Source of the DNA: Sphingomonas sp. CL5.1
GTDB taxonomy: Bacteria > Pseudomonadota > Alphaproteobacteria > Sphingomonadales > Sphingomonadaceae
Assembly (NCBI RefSeq): GCF_013344685.1
Contig: NZ_CP050137.1
Location: 2,845,001-2,909,000, forward strand
Direction of reading: 5' to 3'
DNA: 64,000 nt
Part shown: positions 51,687 through 60,533 of the stretch, one piece after another
Layout: each line of letters begins with the position of its first letter
Position numbering within the stretch: position 1 is the first letter of the stretch
Program-made: the position numbers and the translations under genes
The notes under the pieces: generated by a model
Databases searched by the model: none
What the model saw: the letters and a program-made list of their open reading frames with translations, nothing else
What the model was told of the DNA's origin: nothing

Positions 51687-53075
51687 TCAGCCGAATGCCA
51701 GGTGCCGCGTCAATGCGCTGACCGGCGCATCCTGTCTGAGAGCCTGGATCGCATCGAACAACGCCGAGGATTGCCCCGCGCCGATCACCTCGATCGTCAA
51801 TTCATCGAACTTGGCGCGCGCCTCTTCCGGTGTGAAAGGATTCGCGGGTGTGCCCTTGATCCGGTCCGTGAACAGCGTTTGGCTGGATCCATCGTCATAA
51901 TGCACCGTTACATCAGCGGCGAAAGTGCGCGGATAACGCTCGACCAACTCATGGGAGACCTCCAGCCGGATCTTCCGTGCCAGCGCGATGACTTCCGAAT
52001 CCGCGCCGAGATCGAGATTCCCATCGAGAAAGGCGCGATGGGCGCGATAACCGTTGCCCTTGCCGAGCGCGGCGAGCGCCATTTGCGCGGGAAGCGAATA
52101 TTGCAGTTCCTCGATGTTTCGCGGCCCGTATATGTGGGCGTTGCGCGTCCCCACGATCGCGTCGGTCATCGTCTGGATGCGGGCATCGACCCGCTCGATT
52201 TTTCCGCAGCGTGCAAAAACCTGCTCCATCAACTGGATGTAGCCGTGCGTTGCGGCGCAGCAACAATATGCCTTGAAGCGGGCCGCGTCGAACTGAAGCG
52301 CCTGGTCGAACGAAAACGTCTCCGCCGCTTCTTCGCCGGTGTCCTGATCTGCGAACATGCGGTAGAAACCTCGATCGCCCGACAACCAGCCGCGCGGCCC
52401 GGTGATGCCGGCGAGCGCCATATCGACCGCCTCGACCCCGTTGCGCACCGCGATGCCGGCATGGATGCGCTTGATCGAGCCGCCGGTGGAGGCATATTCG
52501 GTTGTGCCGCCGGCGTGGCTCAGCGCGATGGCCAAAGCATGGCTGGTCTGCTCTGCATCCAGCCGACGCAATTTCGCCGCCACCGCCGCCGCGCCGAAAT
52601 TGGCGAGCACAGAATGCGGCTGCCAGCCACGATTGAGCAATGCAGGGGAACAGAGATAACCGATCCGGACGTATATCTCATAGCCCGCGACCAACGCGAC
52701 CACCATCTCCTCAAGCGTCGCGCCCGTCTCCTCGCTGACCGCCAGCGCGACCGGGACGACACAGCAGCCGGGATGCGCGTTGCCGTTGAAGTCGTCATAT
52801 TCGAAGCCGTGGCCATAGGTGGCGTTGATGAACGCGGCGTCGGCGGCGCGGGCGCGAAAGGCTTCGCCAGCGATGGTCGCCGTCCCGGGGCGGGGATCGC
52901 GGAACGCACGAGCCTGTCTCGACCAAGGAAGTCGGGATGCGCCGATCTGGATCGCGAGCTGGTCGACCAGAAGCGCCCTGACGCCGGCGCGAGTCCGCTC
53001 GTCGAGGTGGCCGGAGTTGAAACCGACGACGAATTCAGCCGCCGCGCGCTCGATCGTCCTGTCTGCGCTGCTCAT
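51687..53075 (-). CDS. MmgE/PrpD-family protein, module B
   Basis: A 462-aa paralogue of the 12814 protein: HGFEYDDFNGNAHPGCC, VAGYEIYVRIGYLC, ANFGAAAVAAKLRRL, SHAGGTTEYASTGGSIKR and AYCCCAATHGYIQLM. Same family as 2-methylcitrate dehydratase and cis-aconitate decarboxylase; reaction unproved. The ATG at 53075 follows GGAGAGG. Divergent from a CoA-transferase at 53207. Confidence 0.9.
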   Translation of the reverse strand: MSSADRTIERAAAEFVVGFNSGHLDERTRAGVRALLVDQLAIQIGASRLPWSRQARAFRDPRPGTATIAGEAFRARAADAAFINATYGHGFEYDDFNGNAHPGCCVVPVALAVSEETGATLEEMVVALVAGYEIYVRIGYLCSPALLNRGWQPHSVLANFGAAAVAAKLRRLDAEQTSHALAIALSHAGGTTEYASTGGSIKRIHAGIAVRNGVEAVDMALAGITGPRGWLSGDRGFYRMFADQDTGEEAAETFSFDQALQFDAARFKAYCCCAATHGYIQLMEQVFARCGKIERVDARIQTMTDAIVGTRNAHIYGPRNIEELQYSLPAQMALAALGKGNGYRAHRAFLDGNLDLGADSEVIALARKIRLEVSHELVERYPRTFAADVTVHYDDGSSQTLFTDRIKGTPANPFTPEEARAKFDELTIEVIGAGQSSALFDAIQALRQDAPVSALTRHLAFG

Positions 53076-53129
53076 TCCGTGCCTCTCCATTCGCCGCTCC
53101 GGCGGTGTGATTAGGCCGCTGCGGATTTC

Positions 53130-53158
53130 TTGACAAGATTATACATTATCGATTATTT
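53130..53158 (+). promoter_or_regulatory. Promoter candidate of the 53207 CoA-transferase
   Basis: TTGACA (53130-53135), 17 bp, then TTATTT (53153-53158). The spacer holds ATTATACATTAT, matching the patch at 43352 and the minus-strand patch at 35619-35635. Confidence 0.55.
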
Positions 53159-53206
53159 CGCGATCAAGGAGCGGCGCAGTCGTTGTGCGCCTAGGAGAGG
53201 AAACGA

Positions 53207-54391
53207 ATGGCGCGCCCATTGGCCGGCATCCGGGTGCTTGAAATCGCGGCTTATGTATCCGGTCCTTACGCTGGGTCGTTGCTCGCGGCGCTTGGTGCCG
53301 AGGTCGTAAAAATCGAGCCACCTCAGGGAGATGCCTTCCGCATCGGCCGTGGAACGGAAAGCCCGTTCTTCGCGCAATATAATGCCGGCAAGAAAAGTGT
53401 CGTCGTCGATCTGAAGGCGGCCGAAGGAATGGAGGTGGCGCGCGCGATGGTGCCGCGCTTCGACGTGCTGATCGAAAATATGCGCCCCGGCAAACTCGCG
53501 GCGCTGGGTCTAGACCCCGATGCGTGCCGTGCGCTCAATCCTTCTCTGATCTATACCTCCATATCCGGGTTCGGATCGGGCGGCCCGTGGGCCGATCGCC
53601 CCGCTTACGATAGTATTGGTCAGGCTTTGGGCGGCTTCTACACGATCATGAACGATGCCGGCAAAGTTCGGCTTACCGGCACCTGCATCGCCGATCTCGT
53701 GACGGCGATCGGGTCGACGCTCGCCATTCTGGCCGCGCTCGTCGGGCGCGGACAGAAGCAGGGCGCGGGAATGCATATCGAGACTTCGATGTTCGAGGCC
53801 ATGTCGCTGTTGACGATCGACGCTATGACGCAGGCGCTGCATGCGAATATCGATCCGGTCCGCGAAACCCGTCATCCACAGGCGCAGAATTTTTGCCTCA
53901 GAACCGCTACGGGCGACTATCTTGTGGTGCATCTTTCTTCCTCCCAGAAATTCTGGCGCGGGTTGATGGAAGCGATCGGGCGGCCAGAATTGGCTGATGA
54001 TGCCCGCTTTTCTACCTATCAATTGCGTGCAGAACCGGAGCGGTTCGCAGAGATAAAGGCGATCGTGGAGGAGGCGGTCGCCCGAATGCCGCGCGACGAG
54101 TGCGAGCGTCGGCTGGCCAAGGCGGACGTGCCATTCGCGCCGGCGCTGACGATGCGCGAAATCGCGGATCACCCGCAGATGCGTTGGCTCGGTATATTGG
54201 GCGGAAACGCGGCGAAGCATCGGCTGGTCGATCCGCCGTGGCGTCTTAATGGCGAACGTCCGCGCCGGACACCACACGTTCCCGAAATTGGCGAGAACAC
54301 GTGTGACGTGTTCGCAGAGTTCATTGATCCGAAGCGGTTCGCGAAGCTTACGGAGCAGGGGATTATTGGCATCGCCCAGAACGAGAAGTAA
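53207..54391 (+). CDS. Class III CoA-transferase
   Basis: Family III CoA-transferase of 394 aa. Seen: RVLEIAAYVSGPYAGSLLAA, GAEVVKIEPPQGDAFR, YNAGKKSVVVDLKAAEG, SISGFGSGGPWADRPAYDS and GTCIADL with likely catalytic Asp163. GGAGAGG precedes the ATG. First plus-strand gene after module B; LuxR2 follows after 72 bp. It has no clear paralogue in module A. Confidence 0.9.
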   Translation: MARPLAGIRVLEIAAYVSGPYAGSLLAALGAEVVKIEPPQGDAFRIGRGTESPFFAQYNAGKKSVVVDLKAAEGMEVARAMVPRFDVLIENMRPGKLAALGLDPDACRALNPSLIYTSISGFGSGGPWADRPAYDSIGQALGGFYTIMNDAGKVRLTGTCIADLVTAIGSTLAILAALVGRGQKQGAGMHIETSMFEAMSLLTIDAMTQALHANIDPVRETRHPQAQNFCLRTATGDYLVVHLSSSQKFWRGLMEAIGRPELADDARFSTYQLRAEPERFAEIKAIVEEAVARMPRDECERRLAKADVPFAPALTMREIADHPQMRWLGILGGNAAKHRLVDPPWRLNGERPRRTPHVPEIGENTCDVFAEFIDPKRFAKLTEQGIIGIAQNEK

Positions 54392-54463
54392 TTGTCGCAC
54401 GCCTGTTCCTGCGGAGAGGGCCATCGCTATTCGCAACGAATGTAATCGATATGGAGGCCGTCA

Positions 54464-55321
54464 ATGTATCTGGAAAATGTAGAATCGCTTCTTGGCCACC
54501 GTCGCTCCTTTCCGGTGCAGTCTCCATCAGCATTGGGTCTTGGGTCGCTGATCGATGCATTGGGAACCCGTGATTTCGAGAACGAGCTGGCACGGCAATT
54601 GATGGATATGTTCCATTCGGAATATATTCATATCTGCCATTTCCCGGCGGGACAGGTTCGTATGATAAACTCGATGTCGGAGGACGGAAGTTGTCGCGCA
54701 CAGGAACAGAGCGCAGCGTATTTCCGGCGGCAGATGTGGGATTTCGATCCGACTATCGCGATCGGGAAACAATGGGACGAGGATGCGCCGATTCTGACGG
54801 CTCTCGATATCCATCGGCCGGAAACGCGTGAATTGAAAGAATTTTACGATGAGCTTGCCATAGGCGAACGCATTGTCGCTTATGGCAAGGGAGTGGGCGG
54901 TCATCTCGGACTTAGCGTTGTTCGAACGCGGGCGCGAGGCGCATTTACGGGCGAGGAGCGCGCGCGCATCGGTCTAATTGGTGAGATCGCATTTCCTCTT
55001 CTCGCGCGTAATTATAACCTGCTAAATGAGCGGCACATATTCTCGTTGTCGCTGTCGTCACTGGAGTTGATCGAAAACTGCCTGGCGCTTTCCGGGCATA
55101 ATATACCCCGTCGGGAAGCACAAGTGATAGCCCGTATGCTTTACGGAATGACGTGCGAAGGGGCGTCGATCGACCTGTCGATCGCATTCGAGACTGCGGT
55201 GACCTACAAGAAGCGATTTTACCGTCGCTTCAATCTTGGCGGCTTCCGTGCGTTACTTACCTGGTATCTGGGCACCTTCGCCGGGACATGCCATCTGCTG
55301 GGCAGTCGGCAATATCATTGA
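54464..55321 (+). CDS. LuxR-family transcriptional regulator (LuxR2)
   Basis: A 285-aa paralogue of LuxR1 with the same layout: unknown sensor domain (about 1-210) and a C-terminal helix-turn-helix (IPRREAQVIARMLYGMTCEG, then LSIAFETAVTYKKRFYRRFN). It shows the same QYH end. GC is clearly lower than in LuxR1. It sits between a CoA-transferase and a flavin monooxygenase. Either LuxR protein may be the activator for the 20-bp palindromes; no palindrome copy was found upstream of its own gene. Confidence 0.85.
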   Translation: MYLENVESLLGHRRSFPVQSPSALGLGSLIDALGTRDFENELARQLMDMFHSEYIHICHFPAGQVRMINSMSEDGSCRAQEQSAAYFRRQMWDFDPTIAIGKQWDEDAPILTALDIHRPETRELKEFYDELAIGERIVAYGKGVGGHLGLSVVRTRARGAFTGEERARIGLIGEIAFPLLARNYNLLNERHIFSLSLSSLELIENCLALSGHNIPRREAQVIARMLYGMTCEGASIDLSIAFETAVTYKKRFYRRFNLGGFRALLTWYLGTFAGTCHLLGSRQYH

Positions 55322-55460
55322 ACATCAGGCGATCTTTGCATGAAAAGCGATGGTCCTTCCCGAAACCGATCGTTCCGTTATCCGGTAGCCCTTTCTAGAT
55401 TGCTTCGGCAAAGGACTTCCCCGGCAGGCGGGCGGCGTCCGTTTTCGGAAGCGGGGCGGC

Positions 55461-57218
55461 ATGAATTCGCTGCAATCGGAAAATCAGTTCTTCGCCGCGT
55501 CCGTCGCGTGCTGGCTGGAAGCATTTGAACAAGCACTTGCAGCCAGCGAGCGAAGCGCGCTCCTGAAGCTTTTTGTTGAGGAAAGCTGCTGGCGCGACAT
55601 GCTGGCCTTTACATGGAATATCACGCCGCATGAAGGTCGCGGTGCAATCGTCGATGATCTGCTGCGGACGCAGGAGATCGTCAGGGCACGCTGGTTCCGA
55701 ATCGCCCCGGGGCGCACGCCACCCCGGCGCGTAACCCGGTTGGGCGCGCGGGTGATTGAGGCGATCTTCGAATTCGAAACCGAGCAGGGGTTGTGCCACG
55801 GCGTGCTACGACTGCCGACCGACCGGCCTGGGCAAGCATCTGCATTGGCGACCTCGCTCACCGACCTGAAGGGATATGAAGTTCCCGTGGAGGATCGCCG
55901 CCCGACTGGCGCTGCCTATTCGCGCAATTTCGGCGGCGCCAACTGGTCGGATCTTCGCCTGCGCGAGCAGGCTTATGACGACCGCGAACCCTATGTCGTG
56001 ATCGTCGGCGGCAGTCAGTTCGGTATAACCTTGGCGGCGCGACTTCGCCTGCTAGGCGTGGACGCGCTGGTGATCGAACGCACACCGCGCATCGGTGACC
56101 AGTGGCGCAACCGTTATCATTCACTGGCGCTGCACAACCAGGTGGGTAAGAACCACTTCCCTCACATCCCGTTTCCCCCGAACTGGCCGAAATATCTCTC
56201 GAAGGACATGCTGGCGAATTTCATAGAATTCTACGCCGGCGCGATGGAATGTAACGTCTGGACCGGTACAACCTTCGTCGGCGGCGAACATGACGCGGCA
56301 AGCGGAATATGGAACCTGCGCGTGCGGCGGCAGGATGGCAGCGAGCGCATGCTGCATCCGGCGCATCTCGTTTTCGCGAACGGCTTCCTGGGCGGCAAGA
56401 AGAGGCCGAACGTGCCGGGACTGGACGATTTCCGCGGCGATATCCTGCATACCGAAGATTATTCATCGGGCGCCGCGTATAAAGGCAAGCGCGCCCTGGT
56501 GCTGGGCACCGGCACCAGCGGACATGACTGTGCGCAGGATCTCCACGGAGCGGGCGCCGATGTGTCGCTGATCCAACGCGGCCCTACCACTATCGCCAGT
56601 GTCGAGGCGGCCTGTTTCAGCGATGCGCTCTATCTCGAGGAGAAGTTGCCGCTGGAGGACGCCGATCTAATCAGTGTGGTCGCGACGTTCAGCATGGTGC
56701 GCAAGGGGTTCCAACTCGCCACGCAGCGCATGAAGGCGCACGATCAGGCTTTGCTGGACGGGCTGGCGGCGCGCGGCTTCAAGCTCGATTTCGGGCCGGA
56801 CGACGCAGGCTATCAGATGAAGCTGCGCACCAGCCATGGCGGCTACTATCTGAACTGCGGATGTTCCGACCTGATCGTGAGCGGCGAGATCGGCCTGATC
56901 CAATGGGACGATGCCGACCGCTTCGTTGCGGACGGTCTGCTGATGAAGGATGGTCGCGTCGAACGTGCCGACCTGCTTGTCACCGCCACTGGCTATTACA
57001 CGCAGGACGAGGTTGTCCGGCAATTGCTGGGCGACGGGATCGCCGATCGGGCTGGCCCGACCTGGGGCATCGGCGACAATGGCGAGTTGCGCAATATGTT
57101 CGTTCCTACACCCCAGCCGGGTTTGTGGTTCGTTGGCGGCGGTCTGTCGCAGAATCGCGTTTACAGCCATTATCTGGCGCTACAGCTCAAAGCGCGGGAG
57201 CTGGGGCTGGTTACCTAG
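55461..57218 (+). CDS. Flavin-containing (Baeyer-Villiger-type) monooxygenase with NTF2-like N-terminal domain
   Basis: A 585-aa two-part protein. Residues 1-130 look like a SnoaL/NTF2-type domain (FEQALAASERSALLKLF, HEGRGAIVDDLL). The remainder is an FAD and NADPH dependent monooxygenase: VVIVGGSQFGITLAARL (FAD), FRGDILHTEDY matching FxGxxxHxxxY (324-334), LVLGTGTSGHDCAQ for NADP, and VTATGYYTQ near the end. Expected to insert oxygen, for example into a ketone to give an ester or lactone. A thiolase gene follows after 69 bp on the same strand; LuxR2 is upstream. Substrate unknown. Confidence 0.85.
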   Translation: MNSLQSENQFFAASVACWLEAFEQALAASERSALLKLFVEESCWRDMLAFTWNITPHEGRGAIVDDLLRTQEIVRARWFRIAPGRTPPRRVTRLGARVIEAIFEFETEQGLCHGVLRLPTDRPGQASALATSLTDLKGYEVPVEDRRPTGAAYSRNFGGANWSDLRLREQAYDDREPYVVIVGGSQFGITLAARLRLLGVDALVIERTPRIGDQWRNRYHSLALHNQVGKNHFPHIPFPPNWPKYLSKDMLANFIEFYAGAMECNVWTGTTFVGGEHDAASGIWNLRVRRQDGSERMLHPAHLVFANGFLGGKKRPNVPGLDDFRGDILHTEDYSSGAAYKGKRALVLGTGTSGHDCAQDLHGAGADVSLIQRGPTTIASVEAACFSDALYLEEKLPLEDADLISVVATFSMVRKGFQLATQRMKAHDQALLDGLAARGFKLDFGPDDAGYQMKLRTSHGGYYLNCGCSDLIVSGEIGLIQWDDADRFVADGLLMKDGRVERADLLVTATGYYTQDEVVRQLLGDGIADRAGPTWGIGDNGELRNMFVPTPQPGLWFVGGGLSQNRVYSHYLALQLKARELGLVT

Positions 57219-57287
57219 CACGTGAGGACGCGCCGCTGAGCAGGAATGATTTTCAGCGGATGGTGCTTGTCTCCACGGAGGGTGTTT

Positions 57288-58544
57288 GTGAGCCGAGTCT
57301 ATATCGCTGGCGTCGGGATGACCAAGCTGGGTAAATTCCCTACACTTTCAGTCACGGATCTGGTGCAAAAGGCCGTCCTTGCCGCACTTGCGGATGCCGG
57401 CCTCGAACTAAAGGCTGTCGAGGCCGCATGGTTTGCCAACTCCCGGCAAGGCCAGATGGAGGGCCAGAATTCGGTTCGTGGGCAATGCGCTCTTCGTTCG
57501 ATGGGTTGGCAGTCCAATGCGATCGTGAACGTCGAGAATGCTTGCGCCGGCGGTAGCACCGCTTTCAATCAAGCGATGGTCAGCATTCTCGCTGGCCAAT
57601 ATGACATCGTCATTGCCGTGGGCGCTGATAAGCTCTTCTACCCTGAAAAGAAGGAAGCTATGTTTAATGCTTTCCGAGGTGGAGCAGACGTCCATCTCGT
57701 TGAGGAGACTTTTGAACGCCTCACATCTCTTGGAGCATCTATCGTCCCCAGCGATATAGTCTCAGACATAGATATCAACGCAACCGGTCGTAGCTTCTTC
57801 ATGGATATATATGCTGGCATCGCCCGCCAGCATATGGCGCAATTTGGAACGACGCCAGAGCAGATCGCCGCCTCTTCCGCCAAGAACCATAGCCACGCAC
57901 TTACCAACCCTTACGCGCAGTATCATATGCCAATGTCCGTGGACGATGTCCTGGCGGATGCGCCCGTCGTTTGGCCATTGACGCGCGCCATGTGCGCACC
58001 GATCGGTGATGGTGCCGCGGCTGTTGTGCTTGTGAGTGAAAAGGCCGCTAAACAACTTGGATCCGGTCGATTAATCGACATTGCTGCCTCTGTGATCGTG
58101 TCAAGTTCTGACCGCGAGCCAGGCGATTATGACCAGCACGCCGGGAGATTGGCCGCATACAAGGCTTACGAACGGGCCGGCGTCGGACCCAGCGAGATGA
58201 ATGTTGCCGAAGTGCATGACGCCACTTCCTTTGCGGAAATCCTGCAAATCGAGAATCTTGGTCTATGCGCTCGCGGAGAAGGTGGGCCGGCTACGCAGGC
58301 TGGCGAGACCACTCTCGGTGGACGGATTCCCGTTAACGTCTCGGGTGGGCTTGTTTCCAAAGGGCATCCTATTGGTGCCACAGGTCTTATCATGATTCAT
58401 GACATCGTTATGCAGCTTCGAGGAGAGGCCGGGAGAGGTCAGGTCGAGGGTGCTCGCTTCGGCATCGTGGAAAATGGCGGCGGCTTCTGGGGCGTCGAGG
58501 AGGCTGCGACCGCAGTTCATATTCTTGGCCCGGCGGCAAGTTGA
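57288..58544 (+). CDS. SCPx-type thiolase / lipid-transfer-protein-like thiolase
   Basis: Thiolase-fold protein of 418 aa of the SCP-x/lipid-transfer subgroup. VENACAGGS holds the nucleophile (Cys86), EVHDATSFAEI the His of the second motif, and SGGLVSKGHPIGATG the third. It likely cleaves a branched 3-oxoacyl-CoA, or acts as an aldolase partner. The GTG at 57288 follows a strong GGAGGG site; the ATG at 57246 is rejected. Its base composition is far lower in GC than all neighbours and the codons differ, suggesting recent transfer. Confidence 0.88.
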   Translation: MSRVYIAGVGMTKLGKFPTLSVTDLVQKAVLAALADAGLELKAVEAAWFANSRQGQMEGQNSVRGQCALRSMGWQSNAIVNVENACAGGSTAFNQAMVSILAGQYDIVIAVGADKLFYPEKKEAMFNAFRGGADVHLVEETFERLTSLGASIVPSDIVSDIDINATGRSFFMDIYAGIARQHMAQFGTTPEQIAASSAKNHSHALTNPYAQYHMPMSVDDVLADAPVVWPLTRAMCAPIGDGAAAVVLVSEKAAKQLGSGRLIDIAASVIVSSSDREPGDYDQHAGRLAAYKAYERAGVGPSEMNVAEVHDATSFAEILQIENLGLCARGEGGPATQAGETTLGGRIPVNVSGGLVSKGHPIGATGLIMIHDIVMQLRGEAGRGQVEGARFGIVENGGGFWGVEEAATAVHILGPAAS

Positions 58545-58614
58545 TGAGCGGGCGATATTTCGCAAAATCCTTCAAACCTATCCAGAATTATTTCAGAATT
58601 AAAACTTACCATCT

Positions 58615-59523
58615 CTAATTTGTTATATTGCGCTCAAATAGTTCAACGAGAAAGTCAACGAACACGCGAACGCGTCTTGAAAGGCTGCGGCTACCTGGAA
58701 ACACGGCGTAGAGCGGTGCAGGAGTGAGTATCGGGCCAACCTCATAATCTGGCATCACCCGGCATAGCCGCTTTTCCTGCAGCAGATCCTGCACCATCCA
58801 TTCCGGCATAACGATTAGACCCATTCCGTGATCGGCTGCTGTCACGAGGACAAGGCCATTGTCGGAGGCGATATTGCCGCGCGCCGCTATCGTGGCGGTT
58901 TCGCCGTCACGCGTGAAGGTCCATGATTTTCCATAAGATTTTGCTCTGAACAACAGGCAATTGTGGTGCAGCAGGTCGTCTGGCTTTTCCGGCGTGCCGT
59001 GCTTTTCAAGATAGGCTGGTGAGGCGCAGAGGATGCGCCGGCTGGGGCTGAGGCGGCGCGCGACCAGCTCAGAATCCGGCAGTTCTCCGATCCAGATCGC
59101 CACGTCGATATGATTGACGACGGGATCGGGCCGTTCGTCGCTGACGATGATTTCCAGTTCCAGCGCCGGGTATTTCTCCAGCAGGGCAGGCAGGGCGGGC
59201 ACGACTACCGTTGTCGCGGAGGAGGTGCGCAGCGCGACCCGCAACAACCCATCGACGCCTTCATGCGCGGAACGGGTCTCGGATTTCGCCAGCTCCAACT
59301 CACGGGAAAGCGCCTTGACGCGCTCGTAATAGCGACGACCTGCCTCGGTGAGCGACTGGTTGCGCGTGTTGCGGTTGATCAGCCGCACTTCCAGATCGTC
59401 CTCGAGCTGGGCGACCTGCCGCGCGATCGAACTGGCTGATTTGTTTAAATCCCTTCCGGCCGCGGAAAAACTTCCCGCCTCGACGACGCGGATGAAGACG
59501 TGAATATTGTTCAACTCGTCCAT
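58615..59523 (-). CDS. LysR-family transcriptional regulator (LysR2)
   Basis: A 302-aa LysR regulator: winged helix IHVFIRVVEAGSFSAAGRDL, SSIARQVAQLEDDLEVRL and NRNTRNQSLTEAGRRYYER; effector domain with PALELEIIVSDERPDPVVNH. Divergent from the SDR at 59697 with a 173-bp gap, so likely the local regulator of the 59.7-64 kb operon. No ATAG-N7-CTAT box like that of LysR1 was found in the gap. Confidence 0.92.
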   Translation of the reverse strand: MDELNNIHVFIRVVEAGSFSAAGRDLNKSASSIARQVAQLEDDLEVRLINRNTRNQSLTEAGRRYYERVKALSRELELAKSETRSAHEGVDGLLRVALRTSSATTVVVPALPALLEKYPALELEIIVSDERPDPVVNHIDVAIWIGELPDSELVARRLSPSRRILCASPAYLEKHGTPEKPDDLLHHNCLLFRAKSYGKSWTFTRDGETATIAARGNIASDNGLVLVTAADHGMGLIVMPEWMVQDLLQEKRLCRVMPDYEVGPILTPAPLYAVFPGSRSLSRRVRVFVDFLVELFERNITN

Positions 59524-59696
59524 CGTTCCTCAGACTTTCGGTTGCGCGACTTTGTTATCTTTGCCTTCGTTCCATTGCCAAGGAGCGTTGCGGGGAGGCC
59601 TTTGCATATTGCGACATGCTCCTTCCCGCCAAACGTCATTTTCCCTTGCTGACGCGCTTGATACCGTTTCCACCCTAGATTGGCGAAGCTGGGCTG

Positions 59697-60518
59697 ATGA
59701 TGCTGGATTTGACGGGGAAAGTTGCATTCGTGGCCGGCGCCGGATCGAATGGCGACGGCTGGGGCAACGGCCGCGCGACCGCCGTTCTGCTCGCCAGACA
59801 GGGAGCGAAGGTGTTCGGAACCGATTTGCGCGCGGAAGCACTGGGCGGCACCACGCGCGCGATGCAGGACGAGGGGCTGGAAGGCTGGGCTTCCACCAGA
59901 GCGGACATGACGGTCGCTGCGCAGGTTGAGGCTGCCGTCGCTGCATGCGTCGAGCGTTTCGGGCGTATCGATATTCTGGTCAACAACATCGGCGGCAGCG
60001 CGCCGGGCGATCCGGTCTCCATGGCCGAGGAGGTCTGGGACGCGCAGATGGACATGAACCTCAAGACCGCGTTCCTCGCATGTAAATACGTCCTTCCGGT
60101 GATGGAATCCCAATTCGGGCAGGAGGGAAGGGGAGGCTCGATCGTCAACGTATCGAGCATCGCGCACATGAGTTCGCAGGTTGGGGGCCGGATCCATGTC
60201 GCTTATGCGGCGGCGAAGGCCGGCATCATGTCGTTCAGCCGCGCGACCGCCATCGCTTATGTAAAGAAGGGCGTGCGTGTGAATACGGTCGTGGTCGGTA
60301 TCATGCATACGCCGCTGGTCGAGTCGCGGCTGATGATACAGCTTGGTGAGGCTGATGCCGCCGCGCTCGTCGCTAAACGTAACGCCAGCGTGCCGATGGG
60401 GCGCATGGGAGATGCCTGGGACGTCGCGAACGCAGTGTTGTTCCTCGCGAGCGATGAGTCCAGCTACATCACCGGCACGCAACTGGTCGTCGATGGCGGC
60501 GTCACAGCGGCGCGCTAG
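59697..60518 (+). CDS. Short-chain dehydrogenase/reductase (SDR)
   Basis: SDR of 273 aa. The cofactor motif is extended, VAGAGSNGDGWGNGRA in place of TGxxxGxG, as seen in one SDR subgroup. NNIGGSAPGD, NVSSIAHMSS and YAAAKAGIMSFSRATA give the catalytic Tyr and Lys; the end is LVVDGGVTAAR. A second ATG at 59700 is possible. First gene of a plus-strand operon: CMD-like protein, CoA ligase, amidohydrolase, CMD-like protein. Confidence 0.9.
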   Translation: MMLDLTGKVAFVAGAGSNGDGWGNGRATAVLLARQGAKVFGTDLRAEALGGTTRAMQDEGLEGWASTRADMTVAAQVEAAVAACVERFGRIDILVNNIGGSAPGDPVSMAEEVWDAQMDMNLKTAFLACKYVLPVMESQFGQEGRGGSIVNVSSIAHMSSQVGGRIHVAYAAAKAGIMSFSRATAIAYVKKGVRVNTVVVGIMHTPLVESRLMIQLGEADAAALVAKRNASVPMGRMGDAWDVANAVLFLASDESSYITGTQLVVDGGVTAAR

Positions 60519-60533
60519 GAGGAATCCGGATAT

